DNA of 64,000 bases. It comes from Rummeliibacillus pycnus. GTDB lineage: Bacteria > Bacillota > Bacilli > Bacillales_A > Planococcaceae. The stretch spans positions 2,680,423 to 2,744,422 of the forward strand of contig NZ_KZ614145.1 of the NCBI RefSeq assembly GCF_002884495.1. Reading direction: 5' to 3'. Under the pieces are notes generated by a model. It saw nothing but the letters and a program-made list of their open reading frames with translations. It did not search any database and was not told the origin of the DNA. Shown here piece by piece: positions 55,264-64,000 of the stretch. The position numbers and the translations under genes were made by a program. How positions within the stretch are numbered: position 1 is the stretch's first letter; every line of letters begins with the position of its first letter.

Positions 55264-55827
55264 ATGCTAAACCGACTCGTCATTACAGGTTACAAGGCAC
55301 ATGAACTAGGTATCTTCAACGATACTCATCCAGGTATATCAATTATTAAAAAAGCTATACAGGATCGCCTTATTCCACTCATTAACGATGGACTTGAATG
55401 GATTATTTTAAGTGGTCAACTAGGTGTTGAAACATGGGCTGCTGAAATTGTAATGGATTTACAAATGGAATATCCAGAGTTAAAGTATGCCATTATGACT
55501 CCCTTTTTAGATCAAGAAAAAAACTGGAATGAAGCAAAGCAAGAAAAATATGAAATGATTTTAGCTCAAGCAGACTTTGTAACCAGCTTAACAAAACGAC
55601 CATATGAAGCTCCTTGGCAATTCATCGAAAAAAATAAGTTCTTCCTAAAAAATTCCGATGGTATGTTAATTGTTTATGACGAAGAAAACGAAGGATCTCC
55701 AAAATATATAAAAAAACTGGCGGAACAATATGCAGAAAGATATGAGTATGAGATTTTTTTAATTAATGCTTACGATTTACAAGTAGTCGCAGAAGAAGAA
55801 CAAATAAAAAACTGGGAGCAATCGTAA
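55264..55827 (+). CDS. ypsA: YpsA family SLOG-domain protein
   Basis: A 187-residue cytoplasmic protein of the YpsA/DUF1273 family, a Rossmann-like SLOG fold expected to bind a nucleotide-related ligand. Marks are LVITGYKAHELGIF at the N-terminus, WIILSGQLGVETWAAEIV with the glycine-rich loop, and KNSDGMLIVYDEENEGSP. YpsA influences cell division and FtsZ in B. subtilis and S. aureus. There it is followed by gpsB; here it is not. ATG follows TAGGAGGTCAAATT. Confidence 0.9.
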   Translation: MLNRLVITGYKAHELGIFNDTHPGISIIKKAIQDRLIPLINDGLEWIILSGQLGVETWAAEIVMDLQMEYPELKYAIMTPFLDQEKNWNEAKQEKYEMILAQADFVTSLTKRPYEAPWQFIEKNKFFLKNSDGMLIVYDEENEGSPKYIKKLAEQYAERYEYEIFLINAYDLQVVAEEEQIKNWEQS

Positions 55828-56147
55828 AGAAGATAATTTCTGTATTGAATTTCTTTTTCAATTCTCCTTATTTATTTTGTATAATTTGTTTAAACTTCAT
55901 CTTTAAATTACCAATATACATCCGTTCATTATTCAGTATCAAAAGACATCATTTTCCCCTTTCATATCATTCTTATTTCCTTCCATTTAACTTATTTAAA
56001 CTATTAAAATTGATAACCGACATCAAGACTAGGTTAAAATGTCTAAAAGCATAATCGGAATGTCAAATTATTATTAGATTGATGATAATAGCTTGTATTT
56101 CCATTAAATATCAGTGGAAAGAGTTTTGATTGATCCTCCTGTCAATG
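55828..56147. other. Gap between ypsA and the MerR-like gene
   Basis: A TTG-started 69-codon frame (55845-56054) is Phe/Leu/Ile-rich with no ribosome binding site and looks like chance. No terminator is strong; GAATT/AATTC near 55848 is marginal. Confidence 0.45.
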
Positions 56148-56780
56148 TTAGTTTTTAAATAAACGATTGAAAAATCCCTTTTTCTCTTTCTGTTTTATTT
56201 TTTCAAATTGTTCAAATTGTTTTTGCTTCAATTGTCGATAATGGTTATCCATTTTACTTTCTATGGTAGCTGCTTGTTGATTGACTTTTTCTAAAATTTG
56301 ATCGATAAGCTGATCGCGCTCATCAATCTGTGTTTCAAACCTTAATAATTGGTGTTGTAATTCTTTATTTTCCTTTTTCAACTGTTCAAAATAAGACTGA
56401 TGCGCTACTTGCATTTCATGTATTTCAACTAACATTTTTACGGTCTGTTCTGACCGTACTTCTGAAGGCATTACAGTATATGACGTTAAATTCTGATCGT
56501 TTTGACTGTCATTCTTAGTGTCAGTGAAAATAGCATCTATATCTATTCCTTTTGAACAGACAAATGATGCTGCATCATCTAAAGACATGTTCTTTCCTTT
56601 GTTCAAATAAATTACAGCTTGAAAAACTTTAATATCATCTTCACTATAGATTCTATGCCCTCTACTGTTCCGGGCAAATACATAGCCATGTTGTTCTAAC
56701 AACTCATAATACCTTTTAAGATTTGATTCAGACAAACTTATTAAATCACGTAATTGTTTACCTCGTATATAACTTGTCAT
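56148..56780 (-). CDS. MerR-type DNA-binding coiled-coil protein (RacA/DUF3967-like)
   Basis: A 210-residue protein. Residues 5-70 form a MerR-like helix-turn-helix (LSESNLKRYYELLEQHGYVF, RGHRIYSEDDIKVFQAV). A polar linker (75-105) leads to a long coiled coil (about 110-195, EQLKKENKELQHQLLRFETQ). The C-terminus is KEKKGFFNRLFKN, a short basic amphipathic helix suited to membrane contact. The layout recalls RacA, which bridges DNA and the polar membrane, and DUF3967 proteins that share the GFF-RLF tail. Neither identity is certain. A structural DNA-anchoring role or a simple regulator are both possible. Confidence 0.7.
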   Translation of the reverse strand: MTSYIRGKQLRDLISLSESNLKRYYELLEQHGYVFARNSRGHRIYSEDDIKVFQAVIYLNKGKNMSLDDAASFVCSKGIDIDAIFTDTKNDSQNDQNLTSYTVMPSEVRSEQTVKMLVEIHEMQVAHQSYFEQLKKENKELQHQLLRFETQIDERDQLIDQILEKVNQQAATIESKMDNHYRQLKQKQFEQFEKIKQKEKKGFFNRLFKN

Positions 56781-56907
56781 CGAATAACCCCCCTAACTGT
56801 CAGTTAACTTGCATTTTACCGTCAATTATAGGTATTTATTCGATAATCTTATATAAATTCCTTTGTAAAATAGCTATTTCTTTGTTAATCACTTGAAACA
56901 AAAAACA

Positions 56908-56931
56908 GGATAAACTCAACTGAATTTATCC
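56908..56931 (-). terminator. Terminator of the BASS transporter gene
   Basis: GGATAAA (56908-56914) pairs with TTTATCC (56925-56931). The minus strand continues TGTTTTTTG. Confidence 0.75.
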
Positions 56932-56952
56932 CATGTGCGTTTTGCAATTATT

Positions 56953-57936
56953 TTATACTACTTGTTTTTCTTCTGTATTCCCCTTAGCAAAAGATTCTTT
57001 TTCCTTTAGACGCTCTGCTTTCCATCCCCAGTAGGTTGCTAATAATGGGCCTGAAATATTATGCCACACACTGAAAATTGCACTTGGTACTGCTGCTAAC
57101 GGACTAAAGTGTGCTAATGCTAACGCTGCACCAAGACCTGAATTTTGCATCCCAACTTCAATAGAAACAGCCTTTTGATCCTCGTAGTTAAGCTTTAACA
57201 CTTTTGCTACTAAGAATCCGATTAATAATCCGAGACCGTTATGTAAAATGACAACGGCGAAGATCAATAGACCTGTTTCAAGAATTTTATCTCGGCTTCC
57301 ACTTACAACAGCAGCTACTATTGCTACAATTGCTACTACCGAAACAAGAGGCATCACACCATTTGCCACATCTGTTTTATTTTTAAAAATAAGTTTAACA
57401 ATAATGCCTAAGAAAATTGGTATTAAAACGATTTTAACAACTGATAAGAACATAGCGCTTGCCGAAACATTTAACCATTCGCTTGCTAAGAAATAAATAA
57501 TTGCTGGCGTTAATATTGGTGCTAGTAATGTTGTAATAGAAGTTATGGTCACAGATAGAGCTGTATTCCCCTTTGCAAGGAAAGTCATAACATTTGAAGC
57601 AGTACCACCTGGACAAGCTCCAACTAAAATGACACCAACTGCTACTTCAGGTGATAACTGAAGACCTTTAGCTAATAAGTATGCTACTGATGGCATGATG
57701 ATAAACTGTGCTAAAACACCAACGATAACACCCTTAGGCTGCTTTAAAACTAATTTAAAATCTCCAAGTGATAATGTCATCCCCATGCCAAACATGACAA
57801 TTCCCAGTAATAATGAAATATAAGGTCCAATCCAAGTAAATAGATTTGGTGCATATAATGCTAAACCAGCGGCTAACAATACCCAAAACGCAAACGTATT
57901 ACCCGCGAATTTACCAACCCTTTCTAACATCTGCAT
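56953..57936 (-). CDS. Bile acid:sodium symporter (BASS) family transporter (YocS-like)
   Basis: A 327-residue, roughly ten-helix sodium-coupled transporter. Family marks are [38 protein letters not shown] (crossover region with Na-binding residues) and [20 protein letters not shown]. Bacterial relatives move pantoate/pantothenate precursors, keto acids or bile acids; the substrate here is not evident. ATG 57936 follows AGGAGGTTGTTACC. It is a single gene. Confidence 0.88.
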   Translation of the reverse strand: MQMLERVGKFAGNTFAFWVLLAAGLALYAPNLFTWIGPYISLLLGIVMFGMGMTLSLGDFKLVLKQPKGVIVGVLAQFIIMPSVAYLLAKGLQLSPEVAVGVILVGACPGGTASNVMTFLAKGNTALSVTITSITTLLAPILTPAIIYFLASEWLNVSASAMFLSVVKIVLIPIFLGIIVKLIFKNKTDVANGVMPLVSVVAIVAIVAAVVSGSRDKILETGLLIFAVVILHNGLGLLIGFLVAKVLKLNYEDQKAVSIEVGMQNSGLGAALALAHFSPLAAVPSAIFSVWHNISGPLLATYWGWKAERLKEKESFAKGNTEEKQVV

Positions 57937-58153
57937 GGTAACAACCTCCTTTAATATTTCCCCATTATAATACTAGCATTTTAAATTATCAAACTATTTT
58001 TTATTTTTAATATAATCGAAAAATATAATCAGTTACTCACAGAAAGAGTTAGATTGTATACAAATTTACGATACAATGCGAACTCTATATTCAATTTAAA
58101 ATTCATAGCACTTATGGTTTGCTCCTTATTACTGTCATATTGAATAAATAAAA

Positions 58154-58180
58154 AAACCTCACCCTACACGGATGAGGTTT
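58154..58180 (-). terminator. Terminator of the xpt-pbuX operon
   Basis: AAACCTCA (58154-58161) pairs with TGAGGTTT (58173-58180). A run of T follows on the minus strand. Confidence 0.88.
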
Positions 58181-58194
58181 CAAATTATTACTTT

Positions 58195-59541
58195 TTAAGC
58201 ATGTTTTTCAGTGAATTTAGCAGTTGATTCTTTCACTTCTTCATTTACTTGTACAGGTTCCATTTCAACTTGTTTATCTCTTCTCCATGGAATCATATTG
58301 AAGATAATATTTAAAACGATTGCTGTAACACTTCCTGCAACAATACCGTTACTTGTTAAGATGCGAACACTTTCAGGTAACACTTTGAAGATATCAGGAA
58401 CAACTGTAACACCTAGACCCATACCAATTGAACAAGCAATAATCATGGCGTTGCCTTCAGATTCATGAATAGCGCTACCCAGCATTTTAATACCTTGAGA
58501 AACAACCATACCGAACATAGCAATCATTGCGCCACCCAGAACAGCAGTTGGAATAATCGTTGTAAGTGCAGCAACTTTAGGTAAAAAACCAAGCATTACA
58601 AGAAGAAGTCCTGTAATAAAGATAACTGCACGATTTTTTACACCAGTAAGTTGCATTAGACCAACGTTTTGAGAAAATGCAGTGTAAGGGAATGAGTTGA
58701 AAATACCACCAATAATTGAAGCCAAACCTTCTGATCGATAACCACGCGCAAGTGCTTTATCGTTTATTGGTGTCTTCGTCATATCACTTAATGCAAAATA
58801 CGAACCAGTTGATTCTACTAGTGATACAAGTGCAACCAATGTCATTGTAACAATTGGCACAACGTGAAATTCTGGTGTTGCAAAGTAAAATGGTGTTACC
58901 AATTGACCCCATGCAGCTTCTTTAACTGGTGTGAAATCAACCTTTCCCATAAATGCTGCAGCAACTGTTCCTAATACTAAACCAATTAGAATAGCAATAG
59001 AACGAACAAAACCTTTCGTAAAACGGTATAACAAGATAATAGCGATTAATGTACCAAAAGCAAGTGAGATATTCGCTTCAGAACCAAAGTCTGGAGCCCC
59101 TTGTCCACCACCAGCATTATTAATGGCAACTGGAACTAATGTAATCCCGATAACAGTTACTACACTACCTGTAACAATTGGAGGGAAGAATTTTACGAGT
59201 TTACCGAAAAAGCCTGAAATAAGAACTACAATTATACCTGATGCGATGACCGCACCATAAATAGCACCTAAACCAAATCTTGTACCAATCCCAATAATCG
59301 GTGTTACTGCTGTAAATGTACATCCAAGAACTAGTGGTAATCCGATACCGAATACTTTTCCACGAGCAACTTGTAATAATGTAGCAATACCGCACATCAT
59401 AATATCAATAGATACCAAATACGTTAACTGAGTGGAATTAAATTTTAATGCTCCACCAATGATTAATGGCACTAAAATTGCGCCTGCATACATCGCTAGT
59501 AAATGCTGAATTCCAAGTGTCGCCAGTTTTGCCTTGTTCAT
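58195..59541 (-). CDS. pbuX: Xanthine permease (NCS2 family)
   Basis: A 448-residue, 14-helix nucleobase transporter. The family signature appears as FPYTAFSQNVGLMQLTGVKN, and the N-terminus as IQHLLAMYAGAILVPLIIGG. It is 15 bp behind xpt and under the same guanine riboswitch, which makes xanthine the likely substrate, as for B. subtilis PbuX. ATG 59541 follows AGGAGGCAACTAATCAG. Confidence 0.93.
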   Translation of the reverse strand: MNKAKLATLGIQHLLAMYAGAILVPLIIGGALKFNSTQLTYLVSIDIMMCGIATLLQVARGKVFGIGLPLVLGCTFTAVTPIIGIGTRFGLGAIYGAVIASGIIVVLISGFFGKLVKFFPPIVTGSVVTVIGITLVPVAINNAGGGQGAPDFGSEANISLAFGTLIAIILLYRFTKGFVRSIAILIGLVLGTVAAAFMGKVDFTPVKEAAWGQLVTPFYFATPEFHVVPIVTMTLVALVSLVESTGSYFALSDMTKTPINDKALARGYRSEGLASIIGGIFNSFPYTAFSQNVGLMQLTGVKNRAVIFITGLLLVMLGFLPKVAALTTIIPTAVLGGAMIAMFGMVVSQGIKMLGSAIHESEGNAMIIACSIGMGLGVTVVPDIFKVLPESVRILTSNGIVAGSVTAIVLNIIFNMIPWRRDKQVEMEPVQVNEEVKESTAKFTEKHA

Positions 59542-59556
59542 CTGATTAGTTGCCTC

Positions 59557-60252
<696 letters not shown>

Positions 60253-60317
60253 CTATATAGTCGAAAGAAATAGTAATGATGATTACTACGTGAGTAATCT
60301 AATTACTATATTATTGC

Positions 60318-60390
60318 TTCTCATAGTCAGATCATTTACGGTGATCTGGTAGAGACTCGCGAGCCATATTCTCGCTATTATATGAGTGAA
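60318..60390 (-). promoter_or_regulatory. Guanine-class purine riboswitch
   Basis: The minus-strand aptamer has P1 CTCATA/TATGAG, the core AATATGGC, GAGTCTCTACC, CACCGTAAAT and GACTATG. The C in GACTA (position equivalent to C74) specifies guanine/hypoxanthine rather than adenine. It lies upstream of the attenuator. Confidence 0.95.
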
Positions 60391-60591
60391 TGATATATTA
60401 TTTTAGATTTGAGAATGTCACAATTATAGCATGCCATCGACAAATTTCAACAAAACATTAAAATATAAAACTATTCAGACAATTACAAAACCCGAATATT
60501 TTAAAATACAAATTAAATAATATAAGTATTTTACGAACATTCACAAGGCTTTTATGAAGAATTTATACTGTTTTCTAGTTAACCCAAGAAA

Positions 60592-60635
60592 AAAGCTAAT
60601 CTATTCAGGCAACTCGCCTAAAATAGATTAGCTTT
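60592..60635 (-). terminator. Terminator of the lysine permease gene
   Basis: AAAGCTAATCTATT (60592-60605) pairs with AATAGATTAGCTTT (60622-60635). TTTTTTC follows on the minus strand. Confidence 0.92.
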
Positions 60636-60639
60636 AAAT

Positions 60640-62112
60640 TTAATCATGATTTGATGGATTCGATGTAAAATCTGCATCCTCTAAACGAACAATTTTGGTT
60701 CTATTTTTTAACTTGTAACCGAACCATAAAATTAAGAAAATTGGTACACCAATATAAGAAACTAACACTCCATACCAATCAATATGATCTCCAGTAAATG
60801 CGGTATAATTTTGCCCTAGTACGACAATCATACATAATACAAATGCAAAGATTGGACCAAATGGGAAAAATCTTGAGCGATATGGTAATTCAGATAAGTC
60901 ATGACCTTGTGCAACGAATGCTTTGCGGAAACGATAATGACTTGCTGCAATCCCTAGCCATGCAATAAATCCACACATACCTGAAGCATTTAAAAGCCAT
61001 GTATATACTGTACCTGTACCAAATAATGATGCTAAAAATGATAAACAAGCTACTAATACTGTTGCAACAAGTGCAGCTACTGGTACACCTCGTTTGTTCA
61101 ATTTTTTAAAGATTTTAGGTGCTTTACCTTCCATCGCTAATTGCCATAATGTACGAGATGATGCGTATAAACCAGAGTTACCAGCTGAAAGAATAGCTGT
61201 TAAAATAACTGCATTCATAATAGATGCTGCAAATGCAACGCCAGCATGTTCAAACACTAATGTAAATGGACTGACTGTTACATCATCACTATTTGCTAAA
61301 CGAGGATCTGTATATGGGATTAACAATCCAACTGCTAGAATTGCGAGAATATAGAATAACAAGATACGCCAGAAAATTTGATGAACCGCTTTTGGAATTG
61401 TCTTAGCAGGATTTTTTGTTTCACCTGCCGTAACGCCTAGTAATTCTGTTCCTTGGAATGAGAAACCTGCTGCTAGGAAAATACCCAATGTTGCAAAGAA
61501 ACCACCATGGAAAGGAGCATCTCCTTTAAAGAAGTTTGTAAATCCAACTGGTGCTTTTCCCCCAAGAATTCCAAATATCATTAAGAAGCTGACAATTAAG
61601 AAGATGATAACTGTAGCGACTTTAATGAAAGCAAACCAATATTCGCTTTCTCCGAAACTATTAACAGATAAATAGTTTAACACAAAAATAATAACTAAAA
61701 ACGCTGCACTCCAGATAAACGAAGGCGTATTCGGGAACCAATATTTCATAACGATAGAAACTGCTGAAATTTCTGCGGCAATGGTAATAGCCCAGTTATA
61801 CCAATAGTTCCAACCTAGCGCAAATCCTAAAGCTGGGTCGATAAATTTAGATGCATACGTATTAAATGAACCAGAAACTGGCATATATGCAGCCATTTCT
61901 CCAAGACTTGTCATCAAGAAAAATACCATGATACCTATTAAACCATAAGCTAGTAATGCTCCACCAGGTCCAGCAGCAGCAACTGAGTTACCACTTGCTA
62001 ATAGCAAACCTGTACCGATTGTTCCACCAAGTGAAATCATCGTAATATGACGACTTTTTAAACCTCTATTTAAGCTCTGTTTCTCTACAGAGCTTGTATT
62101 TTTTGTACTCAT
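60640..62112 (-). CDS. Lysine permease (LysP-like APC family)
   Basis: A 490-residue, 12-helix amino acid permease. The N-terminus has SRHITMISLGGTIGTGLLLA, followed by GPGGALLAYGLIGIMVFFLM and the AGFSFQGTELLGVTAGETKNPAKTIP segment. Sequence alone gives basic amino acid permease; the lysine riboswitch directly upstream fixes lysine as substrate with good confidence. I start at ATG 62112, preceded by GGAAAGAGGAGACAT; a longer frame to 62178 has no site. Confidence 0.9.
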   Translation of the reverse strand: MSTKNTSSVEKQSLNRGLKSRHITMISLGGTIGTGLLLASGNSVAAAGPGGALLAYGLIGIMVFFLMTSLGEMAAYMPVSGSFNTYASKFIDPALGFALGWNYWYNWAITIAAEISAVSIVMKYWFPNTPSFIWSAAFLVIIFVLNYLSVNSFGESEYWFAFIKVATVIIFLIVSFLMIFGILGGKAPVGFTNFFKGDAPFHGGFFATLGIFLAAGFSFQGTELLGVTAGETKNPAKTIPKAVHQIFWRILLFYILAILAVGLLIPYTDPRLANSDDVTVSPFTLVFEHAGVAFAASIMNAVILTAILSAGNSGLYASSRTLWQLAMEGKAPKIFKKLNKRGVPVAALVATVLVACLSFLASLFGTGTVYTWLLNASGMCGFIAWLGIAASHYRFRKAFVAQGHDLSELPYRSRFFPFGPIFAFVLCMIVVLGQNYTAFTGDHIDWYGVLVSYIGVPIFLILWFGYKLKNRTKIVRLEDADFTSNPSNHD

Positions 62113-62234
62113 ATGTCTCCTCTTTCCGATTTTCATTGCAAGAAAGGTCGGGTTGAAGTCAATCAAGATGCGGATCATAACACTAAGAGCATGTTACTAT
62201 AAATAGTAGCTCTACCCATTCCGCTTTTAAAATT

Positions 62235-62266
62235 AAAAAAACCATCACAAGGATGCTTGAGATGGT
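62235..62266 (-). terminator. Attenuator terminator of the lysine riboswitch
   Basis: ACCATC (62266-62261) pairs with GATGGT (62246-62241) on the minus strand around a 14-base loop, followed by seven T. Confidence 0.82.
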
Positions 62267-62292
62267 ATCTAGAATTCCCCATCAACCTTGAT

Positions 62293-62472
62293 AAAGATAG
62301 CTCAACACGTCGTTTCAGGCGTGACAGTTCTGTACCTTTCGATAACAGCCCCAGCATTGATAATAAAAAGCTTACCAACACTTCGGCAATATTCCCTTTT
62401 TAATCGAGTCTATAATGCTTTTTCATCTCGTCGATTATACTTATGAATATCGCGACCTCTACCTCATCTATT
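62293..62472 (-). promoter_or_regulatory. Lysine riboswitch (L box)
   Basis: The minus strand shows the conserved GATGAGGTAGAGGTCGCGA at its 5' end, GCCGAAGTGTTGG, GCTGGGGCTGT and AACTGTCACG, closing with GAGCTATCT against AGGTAG. These are the L-box core elements. It controls the LysP-like gene through the terminator at 62235-62266. Confidence 0.94.
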
Positions 62473-62676
62473 GGATGAGGCATGCAATATATAGTTTTAA
62501 TATGTACCCCATTATAATACAAGATATACCTGATAACAAGATAAAAAACACCTGGTATTTTAATACAATATAGTTTTGATTATCTTCATCTATTATTTTG
62601 TGTCTAAATATTGAAAATTACTATCTATTAATGATACGGTTGCTAAAGAAAATCAATTACAAAGGAGGTTAAGAGA

Positions 62677-63891
62677 TTGACTTCACATCAATCAACAAAA
62701 GAAAGTAAAAAAATTACTTGGAACAGAAATTCTTGGATACTCGTACTCGGTATTATTTTCATTGCTGCCACATTACGATCTCCACTTACTTCAGTAGGCC
62801 CCATCATTTCTTATATAAAAGATGGTTTGGACATTTCAAATGTTCTAGCAGGATTTATAACAACCATTCCGTTATTAGCTTTTGCTATTGTATCACCATT
62901 CGCGCCGAAATTTTCAAGAATCTACGGTTTTGAAAAAACATTACTTTTTGCAATGGTTATTTTAACAGTAGGCATTTTCAGCCGTTCACTAGGAAATACA
63001 TTCTTTCTATTATTAGGAACTGCACTAATTGGGATTGCAATTGCATTTGGTAATGTTTTACTACCAGCTCTTATTAAGTTAAAGTTCCCCTTACAAGTAG
63101 GCTTACTCACATCCATTTTCACTGTTGCAATGAATATTATGGCAAGTATAGCTGCTGGGATAAGCTACCCAATTGCCAACACTTCTTTTGGTTGGAAAGG
63201 TGCACTTGGTTGTTGGATTATTCTTGCTATCATCGCAATTATAATTTGGCTACCCCAGTTACGGCAAAAAGTAGAAATCAAAGAAAATCATAGTCATGCG
63301 AAGCTAAGTAAACCTATTTGGAAATACCCTTTAACTTGGGCGATTACGTTCGCAATGGGATTGCAATCTCTAATTTTCTATACAACAGCCGCTTGGATTC
63401 CAGCAATGTTAGAATCTCAAGGAATGAGCCCTAGTCAATCAGGGTGGATGTTCTCGATCATGCAATTTTCACAATTACCTATGACATTTCTTATTCCTAT
63501 TTTGGCAGGGCGTAGATCAAATCAGCGCTCTCTTGTAGCAATGTTTGGTATATTCTACATTGTTGGCTTTGCCGGAATATTGATGAATTGGACTGCATTG
63601 ACTATAGTTTGGATGATATTACTTGGACTTGCTGGTGGCGCATCATTTGGACTAGCGATGATGTTCTTTTCTTTACGTTCTCGTAATGCATTAGAAGCAG
63701 CCGAACTTTCAGGTACTGCTCAATCAATTGGCTACCTTCTTGCTGCGGCGGGACCAGTTCTTTACGGCTACATACATGATTTATGGAATAGTTGGCATGC
63801 CGCAAATATTCTATATGCCCTAACAGTTATTGGGTTACTCATTGCATCATGGATTTCAGCAAAAGATCGCTATGTAACGGCTGATAAGTAA
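62677..63891 (+). CDS. MFS transporter of the CynX/NimT family
   Basis: A 404-residue, 12-helix major facilitator protein. The N-terminal ILVLGIIFIAATLRSPLTSV with the first-loop pattern TSVGPIISYI is typical of the cyanate/2-nitroimidazole (CynX, NimT, YeaN) branch. Fixed substrate assignments in this branch are rare, so function is open. The start is TTG 62677, seven bases after AAAGGAGGT; no better ATG exists upstream. It is divergent from the lysine permease leader. Confidence 0.85.
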   Translation: MTSHQSTKESKKITWNRNSWILVLGIIFIAATLRSPLTSVGPIISYIKDGLDISNVLAGFITTIPLLAFAIVSPFAPKFSRIYGFEKTLLFAMVILTVGIFSRSLGNTFFLLLGTALIGIAIAFGNVLLPALIKLKFPLQVGLLTSIFTVAMNIMASIAAGISYPIANTSFGWKGALGCWIILAIIAIIIWLPQLRQKVEIKENHSHAKLSKPIWKYPLTWAITFAMGLQSLIFYTTAAWIPAMLESQGMSPSQSGWMFSIMQFSQLPMTFLIPILAGRRSNQRSLVAMFGIFYIVGFAGILMNWTALTIVWMILLGLAGGASFGLAMMFFSLRSRNALEAAELSGTAQSIGYLLAAAGPVLYGYIHDLWNSWHAANILYALTVIGLLIASWISAKDRYVTADK

Positions 63892-63928
63892 AAAACTCGA
63901 GCGAATTTGAAGTCGCTCGAGTTTTTTT
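63892..63928 (+). terminator. Terminator of the MFS transporter gene
   Basis: AAAACTCGAGCGA pairs with TCGCTCGAGTTTT over 13 bp, followed by TTT. It begins next to the stop codon. Confidence 0.93.
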
Positions 63929-64000
63929 AATAAGGTATATTTTGATACGAATAATTAGGTGACTTTTTCGTATTATCATACGGCTTATGAAAGATATGTG

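Noticed and set aside
55845..56054. 69-codon TTG-started frame after ypsA
   Set aside because: Very rich in Phe, Leu, Ile and Lys from AT-rich DNA, without a ribosome binding site.

Overview
The window is a low-GC, spore-forming Firmicute chromosome, most like Lysinibacillus or a close relative in Bacillaceae/Planococcaceae. That assignment is an inference. It rests on AT-rich intergenic DNA, strong AGGAGG ribosome binding sites, CotB-type spore coat proteins, YpsA, guanine and lysine riboswitches of the Bacillus type, and rRNA operons with B. subtilis-like 16S and 23S ends and a long tRNA array. No transposase, phage, plasmid or CRISPR signature was seen.

Layout. 0-3.6 kb: the 3' part of a class B penicillin-binding protein, a small membrane protein, an HD phosphohydrolase that seems to start at ATA, and a flavin reductase. 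4-9.3 kb: an acyl-CoA dehydrogenase and polar amino acid ABC importer operon, bracketed by two near-identical copies of a 252-nt structured RNA, each with its own promoter and terminator. I could not assign this RNA to a known family. 9.4-11.9 kb: a MacB/LolD-like ABC exporter with a TetR regulator and two palindromic operators. 12-19.3 kb: a ketone-body (3-hydroxybutyrate/acetoacetate) catabolic operon, scoA-scoB-thiolase-GntP permease-SDR-hydroxyacyl-CoA/carnitine dehydrogenase-like gene, with a divergent LysR regulator. 20-30.4 kb: a putrescine uptake and degradation regulon (PuuP-like importer, second APC permease, amidohydrolase, PatA aminotransferase, aldehyde dehydrogenase) with three sigma-54 promoters, two palindromic upstream sites and its own PAS-AAA+ activator.

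30.6-37.3 kb and 47.7-53.2 kb: two rRNA operons in the same orientation (minus strand). The first is followed by 15 tRNA genes; the second ends directly at a terminator. Their 16S-23S blocks are nearly identical direct repeats exactly 15,816 bp apart. The 10-kb island between them carries three CotB-like coat protein genes, a TrmB-type regulator divergent from a TauE/SafE permease, a diguanylate cyclase/EAL phosphodiesterase pair, a frameshifted HAD phosphatase, and a DedA/PAP2 pair likely to act in undecaprenyl phosphate recycling.

53.5-64 kb: 2,3-butanediol dehydrogenase, ypsA, a MerR-like coiled-coil protein, a BASS-family transporter, a guanine-riboswitch xpt-pbuX operon, a lysine-riboswitch lysine permease, and a CynX/NimT-like MFS transporter.

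Most units end in clear intrinsic terminators. Start sites were moved where an internal ATG, GTG or TTG has a better placed ribosome binding site. All family names come from recognising motifs by eye; no database search was run.
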